Notes under the pieces: model-generated
Told to the model about the DNA's origin: nothing
What the model saw: only the letters and a program-made list of their open reading frames with translations
Databases searched by the model: none
Position numbers and translations under genes: made by a program
In this document: positions 17,418 through 26,823 of the stretch, in pieces
How positions within the stretch are numbered: the first letter of the stretch is position 1
Layout of the letters: the number at the start of each line of letters is the position of its first letter
NCBI GenBank assembly: GCA_964551335.1
Contig: CAZKCO010000028.1
Location: forward strand, 28,902 to 92,901
DNA from: Tunicatimonas sp964551335
Lineage (GTDB): Bacteria; Bacteroidota; Bacteroidia; Cytophagales; Cyclobacteriaceae
DNA: 64,000 nt
Reading direction: 5' to 3'

Positions 17418-18671
17418 ATGAAATACCTCGGCCTATCATTCCTTCTAATAAACGTCGCCCTTTCCGGCCTAGCGCAAACCTCCTCCGACTCCATCACTTT
17501 CACCGCTCTGTTTACCGCTGGCACCGACGGCTACCGCACCTATCGTATTCCCGGAATTATCACTACTGCCAAGGGTACGCTGCTCGCCTGGTGCGAAGCC
17601 CGTCGCGACCAGAGCGACTGGGCCGATATTGATATTGTGCTGCGTCGAAGTACCGATAATGGCCAAAGCTGGAGTGATCCTCAATTGCTGGTAGATGTGC
17701 CCCAAGCCCTAGCCCAGGAGATTGCTTCCGACCCGGATGCGGTGACCGATCATGGTTCACCCGGTAATACGGCTAACAACCCGGTGATGATTGCCGATGC
17801 TAACGGTGATGTTCACTTTTTGTACTGCGTAGCTTACCAGCGAGCTTACTACGCCGTGAGTCACGATGATGGTCAAACGTTCTCTCAACCCAGAGAAATT
17901 ACTCCTGCTTTTGAAAGCTTTCGCGATAAGTACCCCTGGCGGGTACTGGCTACCGGACCGGGACACGGCATTCAATTGCAGAACGGGCGCTTGCTGGTGC
18001 CAGTATGGCTGTCAACCGCCGAGGGTGGAAATGCTCACCGACCGTCGGTGGTGGCTACCATCTATTCTGACGACCAGGGTAAAACCTGGCAGGCCGGCGA
18101 CATCGCTATTCGCCATCTGTATCCCTATCGGTACGAAGATCAATCCCAACCCCAGGCCTTTGTAAACCCCAGTGAAACCGTAGCGGTAGAACTAGCCGAT
18201 GGCCGCGTGATGCTCAACTCCCGCAGCGAATCTCCCGAGCACCTACGAGTAATTACTTACAGCCCTGATGGAGCCACTGATTGGACAAGCCCGGTCTTCG
18301 ATACCGCCCTGTACGACCCGGTTTGCCTGGCTAGTCTTACGAAAGGTAAATCTCCCGATGATGACCAGGAATACCTATTGTTCGTCAATCCCGACTCTCG
18401 CCCGGATTATTCTACACAAAACCCTAGACTAAATGCCCGCCGAAACCTCATCGCTAAACTTAGTTACGATGAAGGAAAAACCTGGCCGATTCAGCGAGTC
18501 ATAGAACCCGGCCTCGCGGCTTACTCCGACGTTGCGGTGGGGAACAATAGTAAAATATACGTGCTTTTTGAGCGAGGCAATGCTGAAGGGAACCAATACG
18601 CTTTTCTTACGCTGGCTAGCTTTTCGTTAGAGTGGTTAGAGGAAGGGCAACCCAAGCCATCGGCTAGGTAG
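17418..18671 (+). CDS. Secreted exo-alpha-sialidase (GH33-like)
   Basis: 417 residues with a signal peptide (MKYLGLSFLLINVALSGLAQ). The sialidase hallmarks are present: YRIPGI near residue 40 (the R-I-P motif that begins the arginine triad), and four Asp boxes of form S-x-D-x-G-x-x-W/F: STDNGQSW, SHDDGQTF, SDDQGKTW and SYDEGKTW. The beta-propeller enzyme removes terminal sialic acids from glycoproteins or glycolipids. No nan catabolism genes are adjacent, so it may act on external glycans alone. A near-consensus promoter box TAACTTTT lies at 17389-17396. It is convergent with the SRPBCC gene and shares 8 bases at the stops. Confidence 0.9.
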   Translation: MKYLGLSFLLINVALSGLAQTSSDSITFTALFTAGTDGYRTYRIPGIITTAKGTLLAWCEARRDQSDWADIDIVLRRSTDNGQSWSDPQLLVDVPQALAQEIASDPDAVTDHGSPGNTANNPVMIADANGDVHFLYCVAYQRAYYAVSHDDGQTFSQPREITPAFESFRDKYPWRVLATGPGHGIQLQNGRLLVPVWLSTAEGGNAHRPSVVATIYSDDQGKTWQAGDIAIRHLYPYRYEDQSQPQAFVNPSETVAVELADGRVMLNSRSESPEHLRVITYSPDGATDWTSPVFDTALYDPVCLASLTKGKSPDDDQEYLLFVNPDSRPDYSTQNPRLNARRNLIAKLSYDEGKTWPIQRVIEPGLAAYSDVAVGNNSKIYVLFERGNAEGNQYAFLTLASFSLEWLEEGQPKPSAR

Positions 18672-19101
18672 AAAAAAACTTTTTATAAGCCGGTTTACGG
18701 TAGAGAAACTGCAACCCTAGCACCGGATAAAGCAAAAAGTCCATCAGCCAGAAGGGCGAACGGAAATGAATATCATCTACGATCTGACTACCATCACCCT
18801 GCTTTAGCACCCGGTGGTGATGCTTCCAGTACTTTAGAAAGAAAGGTAGTTTTACGCCCTCATCAATAAAGTACCATTCCTGCTTAGTCTGCCCGTCTTC
18901 GGTAATCAGGCTACGCCAGGTCTGGCGAAACAGGATGAAGTTAAGCTCCAGCTCTACAATATCGCCTTGGCTGGACCCGTCGAAGCGATTAAGCCGCACC
19001 GGTGGAAAGGGAGGGTTGAGCTTCAGAAATAAGTCTTGAGTAAACCCTTCTTTTACCGCCAAATAATTCTGGGCTACGGAGGTACGAATAGTTAGTCGCA
19101 T
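18664..19101 (-). CDS. SRPBCC-fold protein (START-like, unknown ligand)
   Basis: 145 residues with no signal. The pattern fits the SRPBCC or polyketide cyclase-like hydrophobic cavity fold: an N-terminal strand (MRLTIRTSVAQNYLAVKEGF), a beta sheet with IVELELNFILFRQTWRSLI, then WYFIDEGVKLPFFLKYWKHHHRV and a long C-terminal helix (YPVLGLQFLYRKPAYKKFF). The layout resembles proteins annotated as ligand-binding SRPBCC members in Bacteroidota. No catalytic residues or ligand can be inferred. It overlaps the sialidase gene by 8 bases, tail to tail, and is head to head with the FMN reductase gene. Confidence 0.78.
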   Translation of the reverse strand: MRLTIRTSVAQNYLAVKEGFTQDLFLKLNPPFPPVRLNRFDGSSQGDIVELELNFILFRQTWRSLITEDGQTKQEWYFIDEGVKLPFFLKYWKHHHRVLKQGDGSQIVDDIHFRSPFWLMDFLLYPVLGLQFLYRKPAYKKFFST

Positions 19102-19174
19102 ACGAATGAAGTAACTCGTATGCTGCCGGATGGTTTCGGCTGAACATCTTACTCAAAAAGCTCGTTGTGGACGT

Positions 19175-19696
19175 ATGACTATTGTTATTGTCGGCACTAA
19201 CCGAAAAGATGCCAACTCCCGCACTATTGCGGCTTACTACCAGCGGCTACTGGAGGAGAAAGGAGAGCCCAGCCAACTATTAGACTTGATTCATCTCCCC
19301 TCTGATTTTCTGGCCACCGCCCTGTACGAGAACAACGGACAGAACGAAGAATTCAATGCTTTCCGGCAGGTCTTGGAAGAAAATGACCGCTTTGTGTTTA
19401 TTGTACCGGAGTACAATGGCTCATTTCCGGGAGTGCTTAAAGCCTTTATAGATGGTCTTAAGTACCCCAGCAATCTGGCCGGAAAAAAAGCGGCATTGGT
19501 GGGAGTAGCGGCCGGCATGTACGGTGGCGCATTAGCTATCAGCCACCTAACGGATGTGTTACACTATCTGGGGATGCAGGTGTTACCCACCAAACCTACC
19601 CTGGCGTTTATTCACAGCCACCTCTCTAACGAAGAAATTACGCACTCAGCCTACCGGCAGATGTTGGAGCATCAAGTCAATACATTAATTGCTTAA
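19175..19696 (+). CDS. NADPH-dependent FMN reductase family protein
   Basis: 173 residues from the ATG at 19175, which begins the flavodoxin-like first strand (MTIVIVGTNRKDANSRTIA). An in-frame upstream start would add 15 unstructured residues. The loop GTNRKDANSR binds the FMN phosphate, and PEYNGSFPGVLKAFIDGL is the characteristic second motif of the NAD(P)H-dependent FMN reductase family, followed by AALVGVAAGMYGGALA. Members reduce flavins, chromate or quinones. It probably acts in the cytosol. It is divergent from the SRPBCC gene and lies 100 bases before the metallohydrolase gene. Confidence 0.88.
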   Translation: MTIVIVGTNRKDANSRTIAAYYQRLLEEKGEPSQLLDLIHLPSDFLATALYENNGQNEEFNAFRQVLEENDRFVFIVPEYNGSFPGVLKAFIDGLKYPSNLAGKKAALVGVAAGMYGGALAISHLTDVLHYLGMQVLPTKPTLAFIHSHLSNEEITHSAYRQMLEHQVNTLIA

Positions 19697-19796
19697 TACA
19701 TCGGTAATTTCTCCTGATTTCTTCCTATCGATCGCCAATAGTCCCCAATATTCGTCCGATTCATTCGTCGACTAGTTAGCGTATGCATATCCTATC

Positions 19797-20945
19797 ATGA
19801 AAAAAATCTTCAAAATGGCCGGACTGGCGATTGTTTCTTTACTTCTGACGCTGTTCATCGGCGGGTTTCTGTTTATCAAACTAAGCCCGGAGTTTGGCGG
19901 CAAGCCGACCGCTGAGCAAAAAGAAAGCTATTCCCAACTATCTCACTACGAAAGCGGAGAATTTGTGAACCTGATTCCGACTTCTATGGATATGAGCTTC
20001 AGCAATATTCTTTCGGTGATGGGGGATTACATTAAAGGAATTCCGAACGGGACGCCCAACTTCTCAATTCCGGTAGAGCCGGTAGACTCGCTGGAGTTGA
20101 CTACCCAACCTAATTCGCTAACCCAGCTTACCTGGTTCGGACACTCGGCAGTACTACTGGAGATAGACGGGTTACGCGTATTCCTTGATCCAATGCTGGG
20201 AAACACTCCGGCACCGCACCCCTGGCTAGGCGGCAATCGATTTAGCGAGGAACTACCGATTGATATTGCCCAACTCCCTCCAATTGATGCGGTGCTGATC
20301 TCCCACGATCATTACGACCATTTGGACTACAGTTCGGTACAAAAACTGAAAGAGAAGGTAAAGGATTTCTACGTTCCCTTGGGCGTAGGGGCTCACTTAA
20401 GACGGTGGGGAGTGGATGAATCCGCTATTCACGAATTGAACTGGTGGGATGAAATTCAGCACCAAAACTTGAAGATGGTGTTTGCTCCTGCCCGACACTT
20501 CTCCGGTCGGGGCATTAGCGACCGCAATACCACACTTTGGGGCTCCTGGGTCATCCAAGGTGAAACTGATAAGGTCTACTTTAGCGGCGACGGTGGATAC
20601 GGGCCTCACTTTAAAGAAATCGGGGAACGCTACGGCCCGTTTGATTTTGCGATGATGGAGTGCGGGCAGTACGATGAACGCTGGGCCCAAATTCACATGA
20701 TGCCCGAAGAAACAGCGCAGGCCGCAGTAGATGTGCAGGCGAAATTGATGATGCCCATTCACTGGGGTGCCTTCCGCTTAGCGTTACACTCCTGGACGGA
20801 CCCGATTGAACGGGTTACCGATCACGCTAAAAAGTTGAACCAACCTTTAACTGCCCCTAAAATTGGGGAGCCAGTGGTACTTGATGCTTCCATTCCGCAA
20901 TACACTACCTGGTGGGAGAATGATTCGCGCAAAGCTGTCCGATAA
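19797..20945 (+). CDS. MBL-fold metallohydrolase with N-terminal membrane anchor (NAPE-PLD/UlaG-like)
   Basis: 382 residues. The start is a hydrophobic helix (IFKMAGLAIVSLLLTLFIGGFLF), so the enzyme is probably anchored to the membrane with its catalytic domain outside. The metallo-beta-lactamase motifs are visible: WFGHSAVLLEIDGLRVFLDP, the zinc site SHDHYDHLDY, APARHFSGRG, YFSGDGGYG and HWGAFRLALH. This arrangement matches the NAPE-PLD and RomA-like branch, which acts on phospholipids or lactones. The substrate is inferred only. It is convergent with ftsZ, and a shared terminator hairpin lies between them. Confidence 0.85.
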   Translation: MKKIFKMAGLAIVSLLLTLFIGGFLFIKLSPEFGGKPTAEQKESYSQLSHYESGEFVNLIPTSMDMSFSNILSVMGDYIKGIPNGTPNFSIPVEPVDSLELTTQPNSLTQLTWFGHSAVLLEIDGLRVFLDPMLGNTPAPHPWLGGNRFSEELPIDIAQLPPIDAVLISHDHYDHLDYSSVQKLKEKVKDFYVPLGVGAHLRRWGVDESAIHELNWWDEIQHQNLKMVFAPARHFSGRGISDRNTTLWGSWVIQGETDKVYFSGDGGYGPHFKEIGERYGPFDFAMMECGQYDERWAQIHMMPEETAQAAVDVQAKLMMPIHWGAFRLALHSWTDPIERVTDHAKKLNQPLTAPKIGEPVVLDASIPQYTTWWENDSRKAVR

Positions 20946-20951
20946 AATAAA

Positions 20952-20990
20952 AGCTAGCCGGTTAACCCAGCTAGCTCAGTTATTTTTCCT
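20952..20990. terminator. Bidirectional terminator between MBL gene and ftsZ
   Basis: A hairpin with the stem AGCTAGC/GCTAGCT (20952-20958 with 20970-20976) and an 11-base loop. On the plus strand it is followed by CAGTTATTTTT; on the minus strand it is followed by TTTATTTTAT. It therefore should end both the metallohydrolase gene and the whole dcw operon. Confidence 0.7.
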
Positions 20991-21004
20991 GATTAGCTTC
21001 TTGA

Positions 21005-22450
21005 CTAATCCACGTTGTCGTGCAGGAAGCGGTTATTGCTGATGATATTATCGTCATCATCCAGCGAATAGCGCGACACATTGCGGTCCTGGTAAGAAGG
21101 CACACTGTATAGATGTACGTTGCGACGCATGTAGGCCGGCTCGTTAAAGTTCTCCTTCTTAAAGTGATCCTGCTCGTTATCGGGGGCACTGATGCTTTTG
21201 CGTCCGCGTAATCGCATTTTTCGCTTGTACGCCTCTTCCATCAGCAAGCGCTTTTGCGAACTCATCTCGTGGGTTAACTCCTCATCTTCGGGCTCAGGTT
21301 CATCCTGAATAGACTCGTAGGCAGGCCGATGAGGCTCGTCCGGCACGAAATCGTTCTGAGGTGGCTCAAAGCGAGGAGGCGGAGCCGGATCGGTTGTGTT
21401 GTTGCTCTCCGGCACTTTCTTGTTGGTTTCTAGGTCTATAATTCGCTTCTCATCATCATTTTCGGACTCTTCCTCCTCAGTTTGGTCAAACCCAGTGGCA
21501 ATTACCGTAACCATTACACTCTCACCCAGGGCTTCATCCACTCCGTGCCCGAAGATCATCTCCATGTCCTCACTAGCCTGATCTTGAATGTACGAAGTAA
21601 TGATTGTCAGTTCATCCATCTGAATCTCTTTCTCACTACCGGACTTGATGGACAATAGAATTCGCTGCGCTCCGGTGATATTAACGTTATCCAGCAGAGG
21701 AGATGATAAAGCCATTTCAGCGGCTCGTTTAGCCCGTTGTTCACCATCAGCCTTGGCTGATCCCATTACGGCTGCTCCAGAATTGGACATTACCGTTTTC
21801 ACATCTTCAAAATCTACGTTAATCTGGCCGGGTAACGTGATAATTTCGGCAATGCTCTTAGCGGCGGTGGTCAGCACATTGTCTGCCTGGGCAAAGGCAT
21901 TGGATAGCGACATATTGCTGTATACTTCCCGCAGCTTATCGTTTAGTATGACTAACACGGTATCGCAACTCTTACGAAGCTCAGCAATTCCTTCGCTGGC
22001 CAGGCGCATTTTTTTGCGTCCCTCAAAGCTAAAAGGAGATGTTACAATACCTACCGTCAGAATACCCAACTCACGGGCTACCCGAGCAATCTCGGGTGCC
22101 GCACCGGTACCGGTTCCTCCCCCCATTCCGGCGGTGATGAACAGCATCTTGGTATTATCGCTCAGTAAGTCGCGGATATCTTCTTTACTTTCGATAGCAG
22201 CGGCTTTCCCTTTTTCCGGGTTAGCTCCGGCTCCCAGCCCCTGGGTAAGGCCCACTCCAATCTGCAGCTTATTAGGTACCGGACTGGTCTGTAGCGCTTG
22301 CACATCGGTGTTGCACACGATGAACTCTACATCCCGGATACCTTGGTTAAACATATGGTTTACCGCATTACTACCTCCCCCTCCTACACCAATTACTTTA
22401 ATAATAGACGGGTTCTGAGGTTGTAAGTCAAACGAGTAAGTTGTATTCAT
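21005..22450 (-). CDS. ftsZ: Cell division protein FtsZ
   Basis: 481 residues, the last gene of the division cluster. It is the tubulin-like GTPase that forms the Z-ring at midcell. The GTP signature GMGGGTGTG lies at residues 108-116, the phosphate loop GVGGGGSNAVNHM near the start, and the T7 catalytic loop NVDFEDVKTVM further on. After the globular part, about 80 residues of acidic linker with many prolines and glutamates lead to the conserved C-terminal peptide (NEPAYMRRNVHLY), which binds FtsA. A further 34 residues follow this peptide (ending FLHDNVD), a longer tail than in many FtsZ proteins. It starts 43 bases after ftsA and lies upstream of a bidirectional terminator. Confidence 0.97.
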   Translation of the reverse strand: MNTTYSFDLQPQNPSIIKVIGVGGGGSNAVNHMFNQGIRDVEFIVCNTDVQALQTSPVPNKLQIGVGLTQGLGAGANPEKGKAAAIESKEDIRDLLSDNTKMLFITAGMGGGTGTGAAPEIARVARELGILTVGIVTSPFSFEGRKKMRLASEGIAELRKSCDTVLVILNDKLREVYSNMSLSNAFAQADNVLTTAAKSIAEIITLPGQINVDFEDVKTVMSNSGAAVMGSAKADGEQRAKRAAEMALSSPLLDNVNITGAQRILLSIKSGSEKEIQMDELTIITSYIQDQASEDMEMIFGHGVDEALGESVMVTVIATGFDQTEEEESENDDEKRIIDLETNKKVPESNNTTDPAPPPRFEPPQNDFVPDEPHRPAYESIQDEPEPEDEELTHEMSSQKRLLMEEAYKRKMRLRGRKSISAPDNEQDHFKKENFNEPAYMRRNVHLYSVPSYQDRNVSRYSLDDDDNIISNNRFLHDNVD

Positions 22451-22492
22451 AACGGTAAGCGTTTGGGTAGTTAGTATTAAACCAAAACTACA

Positions 22493-23794
22493 TTAATATT
22501 CTTTTTCATTGAAGTCGTCAATCAAGATTTTTTTAGTCTTTTCCAATATGTTTCTAAAGGAAAAGGCACTTTGCCGTTCTTTTCGAACAACTTGGTTGTG
22601 CTGCCCACTTTTGCGACGCAAATATTCTGAGTTGCGTTCGTCGATGGCTTTGAAACCAGCTAAAACCAAGCCTACTCCGGTAGCATACATAGGAGACTTT
22701 ATACTTTCGGGTTTGCCTTTCCCCAGATACTCATTAGGGTACCCGATTCGGCCATCCATGGCACACATTAGCTCGCAAAGCTGCTTTACATGTTTCAGTT
22801 GAGAACCACCTCCGGTAATCACAATGCCGCCGGCCAACCGGTCTTCATAACCAGACGCAATAATTTCGGCGTGTACCAGTTCGAAGATCTCCTGCATGCG
22901 CGCTTCGATAATATACGCCAGGTTCTTTACCGAAATCTCCCGGGGTGGCCGATCCCGTAACCCCCGAATAGAGACAATCTCGTTGAGGTTTGCCTCTTCG
23001 GCAATAGCCCGTCCAAACTTCACCTTCAGCAACTCAGCCTGCTCATGTAGTACCGAGCAACCTTGCTTAATATCGGAAGTGATGATGTTACCACCGAACG
23101 GAATAACCGCCGTGTGCCGGATGATACCATCGTGGAAAATAGCAATGTCGGTCGTACCACCACCGATGTCTACCAGACAAACACCCGCCTTCTTTTCTTC
23201 TTCGCTAAGCACTGCCAAACTGGAAGCCAACGGCTCTAAAATTAAATTTTCAATCTCTAGCCCGGCTTTACGAACGCACTTATTGACGTTATTGATGGCA
23301 TTGGTCTGCGCAGTGATGATATGAAAATCGGCTTCCAGCTTTACGCCCGACATACCCACGGGGTCCATAATGCCTTCTTCGTAGTCGACGATGTAGTGCT
23401 GGGGCATCACGTGGATGATCTCACAACCCGGAGGGGTTACGATACGGTACATATCGTTGGTTAGTCGCTCAACATCTTCCACGGTAATCTCTTCTTCGGA
23501 TGAGCTGCGAGTGATGCTACCGTGGTGCACCGAACTGCGAATATGCTGGCCAGCGATGCCTACGTTCACTACATTGATCTCCACTCCGGACTGTTCTTCG
23601 GCCTGACGTACGGCGCGCTGAATAGCCTGAACGGTTTTGTCAATATTACTGACAATGCCGCGGATTACCCCGTCAGAAACGGCTTTGCCCATGCCCATTA
23701 CTTCCAACTTCCCGTACTCATTTTTTCGGCCTACGATGGCGCAGATTTTAGTAGTACCAATATCCAGTCCGACTACCGGTTGTTCGTTATACAT
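22493..23794 (-). CDS. ftsA: Cell division protein FtsA
   Basis: 433 residues, an actin-like ATPase that tethers FtsZ filaments to the membrane. Motifs include the phosphate 1 loop (VVGLDIGTTKICAIVG), a strand with CLVDIGGGTTDIAIF (phosphate 2), and VITGGGSQLKHVKQL (adenosine loop). The C-terminus (residues about 405-433, FSFRNILEKTKKIL) carries an amphipathic basic helix, likely the membrane targeting sequence. It is located 11 bases before ftsQ stop-start order and 42 bases upstream of ftsZ, in the usual ftsQ-ftsA-ftsZ order. Confidence 0.96.
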   Translation of the reverse strand: MYNEQPVVGLDIGTTKICAIVGRKNEYGKLEVMGMGKAVSDGVIRGIVSNIDKTVQAIQRAVRQAEEQSGVEINVVNVGIAGQHIRSSVHHGSITRSSSEEEITVEDVERLTNDMYRIVTPPGCEIIHVMPQHYIVDYEEGIMDPVGMSGVKLEADFHIITAQTNAINNVNKCVRKAGLEIENLILEPLASSLAVLSEEEKKAGVCLVDIGGGTTDIAIFHDGIIRHTAVIPFGGNIITSDIKQGCSVLHEQAELLKVKFGRAIAEEANLNEIVSIRGLRDRPPREISVKNLAYIIEARMQEIFELVHAEIIASGYEDRLAGGIVITGGGSQLKHVKQLCELMCAMDGRIGYPNEYLGKGKPESIKSPMYATGVGLVLAGFKAIDERNSEYLRRKSGQHNQVVRKERQSAFSFRNILEKTKKILIDDFNEKEY

Positions 23795-23805
23795 AGTTTT
23801 AGTGG

Positions 23806-24558
23806 TTAGTCACACACAATTTGATTTTCATAGGTCAGGCTGACCCTATTATAATGATTCCATCCTTTACGCGGTAGAATCTGCTGATAAAATAATTCTA
23901 ACTTGTGAAATTTTTCAGAAATCCGATCAGGCTTTCCGAATTCAATAGTCTGTTTTCCGACCTGCGGAAACAGGGTCACTTTTCCTTCCGAGCCAATATC
24001 TATTTGGGCAATCTGGGCTTGCCAGAATTCGTCCTGCTCAATGTATTGTAGCAGCGATAGATACTGAGCGAAGGTGCTATCCTGCCCCCAGTTCTTCTTT
24101 GATAGTTTGGATACGTACTCGCCGCTTACCAGCAACACCCGAGCCGTATGCTTAGCCGAAAGTGGCAGCAGTTTGCCCGAGGTGCTGACGTAGGCATGAG
24201 GCAGCTTCGGATGCACCAGGCGGGCAATGGGGCGGCTTTGCTCTACTGCCACGTGTACTCGCCCTTCTAAGTCGTAATGGACATTCGCTTGATCTATGTA
24301 CGGGTTTTTCGCTACCTGCTGCTCTAGCTGCTTGAGATTTAACGTCATGAGGGGCACTCCGATAATCGGTTTATCTTCCTGGTTTACCAGACTGCGTATT
24401 TCCCGTTCACTTACAAAGGAATCTTCTCCGATATGCTCAATAGTGACGGCTACCTGCGTACACACCCGCTGCTGCCGCCGGTATTCGGTAGCGCCGATGG
24501 CCGCGGTCAGCACCATTAGCATCAGAATAAGTTGTACCGATTTTTTTAAGCGCATCAT
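23806..24558 (-). CDS. ftsQ: Cell division protein FtsQ
   Basis: 250 residues. A short basic N-terminus and one membrane helix (VQLILMLMVLTAAIGATEY) precede a periplasmic POTRA-like region (VAVTIEHIGEDSFVSEREIRSLV, quoted in part) and the beta domain. FtsQ scaffolds FtsB and FtsL in the divisome. The start codon overlaps the end of murG by four bases (ATGA type), so translation is probably coupled. murC would normally sit between these two genes in related bacteria and is missing here. The sequence is otherwise ordinary. Confidence 0.9.
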   Translation of the reverse strand: MMRLKKSVQLILMLMVLTAAIGATEYRRQQRVCTQVAVTIEHIGEDSFVSEREIRSLVNQEDKPIIGVPLMTLNLKQLEQQVAKNPYIDQANVHYDLEGRVHVAVEQSRPIARLVHPKLPHAYVSTSGKLLPLSAKHTARVLLVSGEYVSKLSKKNWGQDSTFAQYLSLLQYIEQDEFWQAQIAQIDIGSEGKVTLFPQVGKQTIEFGKPDRISEKFHKLELFYQQILPRKGWNHYNRVSLTYENQIVCD

Positions 24559-25691
24559 TCTCTTGATTCAATTAATTTTACTACCTCCTCAGCAATATGT
24601 TGAGCTGCGTTGGGCCGGGCCCAACGATCAATATTCTGTTGCAGTCGCTGCTGTTGATCTTCATCTTTCAGCAGGGCTAAGGTCTCATCCACAAGTTGAG
24701 TGGAGGCTTCGGCATCAGTTACCATCCGGGCAGCTTGCTCCCGAACCAGGGCTTCGGCATTTTTTCGCTGATGATCTTCCGCCACGTTTGGTGAAGGCAC
24801 GAAGATAACAGGTTTTCTAACCAGCGCCAATTCAGAAATCGATAATGCTCCCGCCCGAGAGATCACCACGTCGGACGCAGCGTACGCCAAATCCATTCGA
24901 TTTATAAACTCTCGCAGCTCGATTCCTTCGCGGCTAGCCATCGCCTCCAGTTGCTCTTTCATTTGCTGATAATAGTATTTACCGCTCTGCCATATCACCT
25001 GTACCTGTTCATCTATTAGTTTATCAATATTGGCGATCATGCTGTTATTCAGCGTCCTAGCTCCCAGGCTACCACCAATGACTAACAGCGTTTTTTTGGC
25101 TGGGTCCAGACCAAAGTACTCCATCGCTTCCGCCCGCTTATTGTCCAGTCCGTTCTGCGCCATCTCAACAATCTCCCGGCGAACGGGATTACCAGTGAAG
25201 ACTAATTTTTCTTCAGGAAAAAACTTTTCCATACCGGGATTAGCCACGCAAATTTTTTGCACCTGATTGGCTAACATCTTGTTGGTAAGCCCAGCGTATG
25301 AATTCTGCTCCTGTAGCAAGGACGGAATACGCTTCACACTGGCTGCGTACAAGAGCGGCCCGCTGGCAAAGCCCCCCACTCCTACTGCTACCTGCGGTTT
25401 AAATTCATTCAAAATTTTGAAGGACTTCACCGAACTGGAGATCAGTTTGATCGGAAACGCCAGATTATCTACGGTAAGCTTACGCTGAAGTCCGCTAATC
25501 CATAAACCAATGATGGGATAGCCGGCGTCAGGTACCTTCTGCATTTCCATCCGCCCTTCGGCGCCCACGAAAAGTAGCTCAGTATCTGAGTGCATTTCCT
25601 TTAAGGCATTGGCGATAGCGATAGCCGGATAGATATGTCCTCCGGTACCTCCACCGCTAATAATTACTCGATATGGTCTTCGATCTCCCAA
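24555..25691 (-). CDS. murG: UDP-N-acetylglucosamine--N-acetylmuramyl-pentapeptide pyrophosphoryl-undecaprenol transferase MurG
   Basis: 378 residues. The GT28 glycosyltransferase that makes lipid II from lipid I on the inner face of the membrane. The first nucleotide-binding loop is ISGGGTGGHIYPAIAIANAL, the lipid-interacting helix is near VGVGGFASGPLLYAA, and the second motif is GGSLGARTLNNSM. The UDP-GlcNAc-binding stretch includes VISRAGALSISELALVRKPVIFVPSP, with a conserved glutamate. It starts 8 bases after ftsW in the same operon. Confidence 0.96.
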   Translation of the reverse strand: MGDRRPYRVIISGGGTGGHIYPAIAIANALKEMHSDTELLFVGAEGRMEMQKVPDAGYPIIGLWISGLQRKLTVDNLAFPIKLISSSVKSFKILNEFKPQVAVGVGGFASGPLLYAASVKRIPSLLQEQNSYAGLTNKMLANQVQKICVANPGMEKFFPEEKLVFTGNPVRREIVEMAQNGLDNKRAEAMEYFGLDPAKKTLLVIGGSLGARTLNNSMIANIDKLIDEQVQVIWQSGKYYYQQMKEQLEAMASREGIELREFINRMDLAYAASDVVISRAGALSISELALVRKPVIFVPSPNVAEDHQRKNAEALVREQAARMVTDAEASTQLVDETLALLKDEDQQQRLQQNIDRWARPNAAQHIAEEVVKLIESRE

Positions 25692-25699
25692 CTTTTCTT

Positions 25700-26821
25700 T
25701 TATACAGTTACTTTGTGATTTTCAACTTCTTTAGTAGTACTCAGTATGATGCCGATAGCAATACCGGTAAATAGCAGTGAGGTCCCTCCCATACTCACCA
25801 GCGGTAGTGGCAGCCCGGTAACCGGAACCAGCCCGACGGCTACTGCCATATTAATCATCGCCTGCACCACGATGGCAAAGCTGAGGCCAGCAGACAGCAA
25901 ACCACCAAAGGCCCGTTCGCTGCGCGATACTGCTCGCATACCCCGGTACAGTAAAACCAGGAACAGAAAAATGACTCCCAACCCACCAATTATTCCGTAC
26001 TCCTCAATAATGATGGCATAAATAAAATCCGAATACGACAGCGGCAAAATATTACGCTGCTCGCTCCGCCCCCAGCCTTTGCCAGAAATTCCTCCGGTAG
26101 CAATAGCGATGTAAGCCTGCTGATTCTGAAACGAGACTTGGTCTTCGCCCACGAAGGATTCTACCCGACTCAATGCTGTCTCGCCCCGTTGCCCCCAGCT
26201 TAGGGCTGCGTAACCCAGCAATCCACCAACTACCACCAGCATGGCTAAATGCTTCACCGGAACCCGTCCAATGTACATAATTACCAAACAGGTGGTGAAA
26301 AGCATCGCCGCTGAAGAAATATCGGTCATGGCAATTAGTCCGCAGATTACTCCGCACCATAGCATGATGGGCAGAAGGGTCCGCCGAAAATCATCTACTA
26401 CCTGCTGACGACGGGAGAGCATGCCGGCCAAATGCATGATCAGCGCCAATTTGGCTAAATCGGAAGGCTGAAATGCCTGGTTGATGACCGGTAGGGTAAG
26501 CCAGCGCGAAGCTTCGTTAATGGTTTCGCCAAACTTCCAGGTATATAATAGTAGCGGAATGGATAGAAGCAGCAAGAAGGTAGACAAGCGGGCAAAGTAG
26601 CGGTAGTTCATCTTGTGGGTAAACCACATTGCCCCTAAACTCAGTCCCAACAAGGTTACGTGCTTGAACAAGTAGTATTCAGTATCACCCCCGCGTACCC
26701 GATACGCCAGCGAGCTAGCGGCACTGTATACCACCAGCACTCCTAAGGCAGAAAGTAGCAGCACCACCAGCCAGATGATTGAGTCGCCCTCCAGATATCG
26801 TTTTGCCCAGTTTCTTACCAT
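25700..26821 (-). CDS. ftsW: Lipid II polymerase of the SEDS family (FtsW)
   Basis: 373 residues with ten or so membrane helices, the SEDS-family peptidoglycan glycosyltransferase that works with FtsI at the septum. Landmarks are LAKLALIMHLAGMLSR (the SEDS helix) near residue 120, FAIVVQAMINMAVAVGLVPVTGLPLPLVSMGGTSLLF (quoted only in part) near the C-terminus with the PLPxxSxGG motif, and IIIEEYGIIGG. It begins two bases after mraY. murD would normally lie between mraY and ftsW in related bacteria and is missing here. Confidence 0.95.
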   Translation of the reverse strand: MVRNWAKRYLEGDSIIWLVVLLLSALGVLVVYSAASSLAYRVRGGDTEYYLFKHVTLLGLSLGAMWFTHKMNYRYFARLSTFLLLLSIPLLLYTWKFGETINEASRWLTLPVINQAFQPSDLAKLALIMHLAGMLSRRQQVVDDFRRTLLPIMLWCGVICGLIAMTDISSAAMLFTTCLVIMYIGRVPVKHLAMLVVVGGLLGYAALSWGQRGETALSRVESFVGEDQVSFQNQQAYIAIATGGISGKGWGRSEQRNILPLSYSDFIYAIIIEEYGIIGGLGVIFLFLVLLYRGMRAVSRSERAFGGLLSAGLSFAIVVQAMINMAVAVGLVPVTGLPLPLVSMGGTSLLFTGIAIGIILSTTKEVENHKVTV

Positions 26822-26823
26822 CG

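Noticed and set aside
21645..22418. A 257-codon open frame on the plus strand opposite ftsZ
   Set aside because: It is the antisense shadow of a strongly conserved gene. Its composition (many S, T, P, R) and lack of a family motif show no selection as protein.
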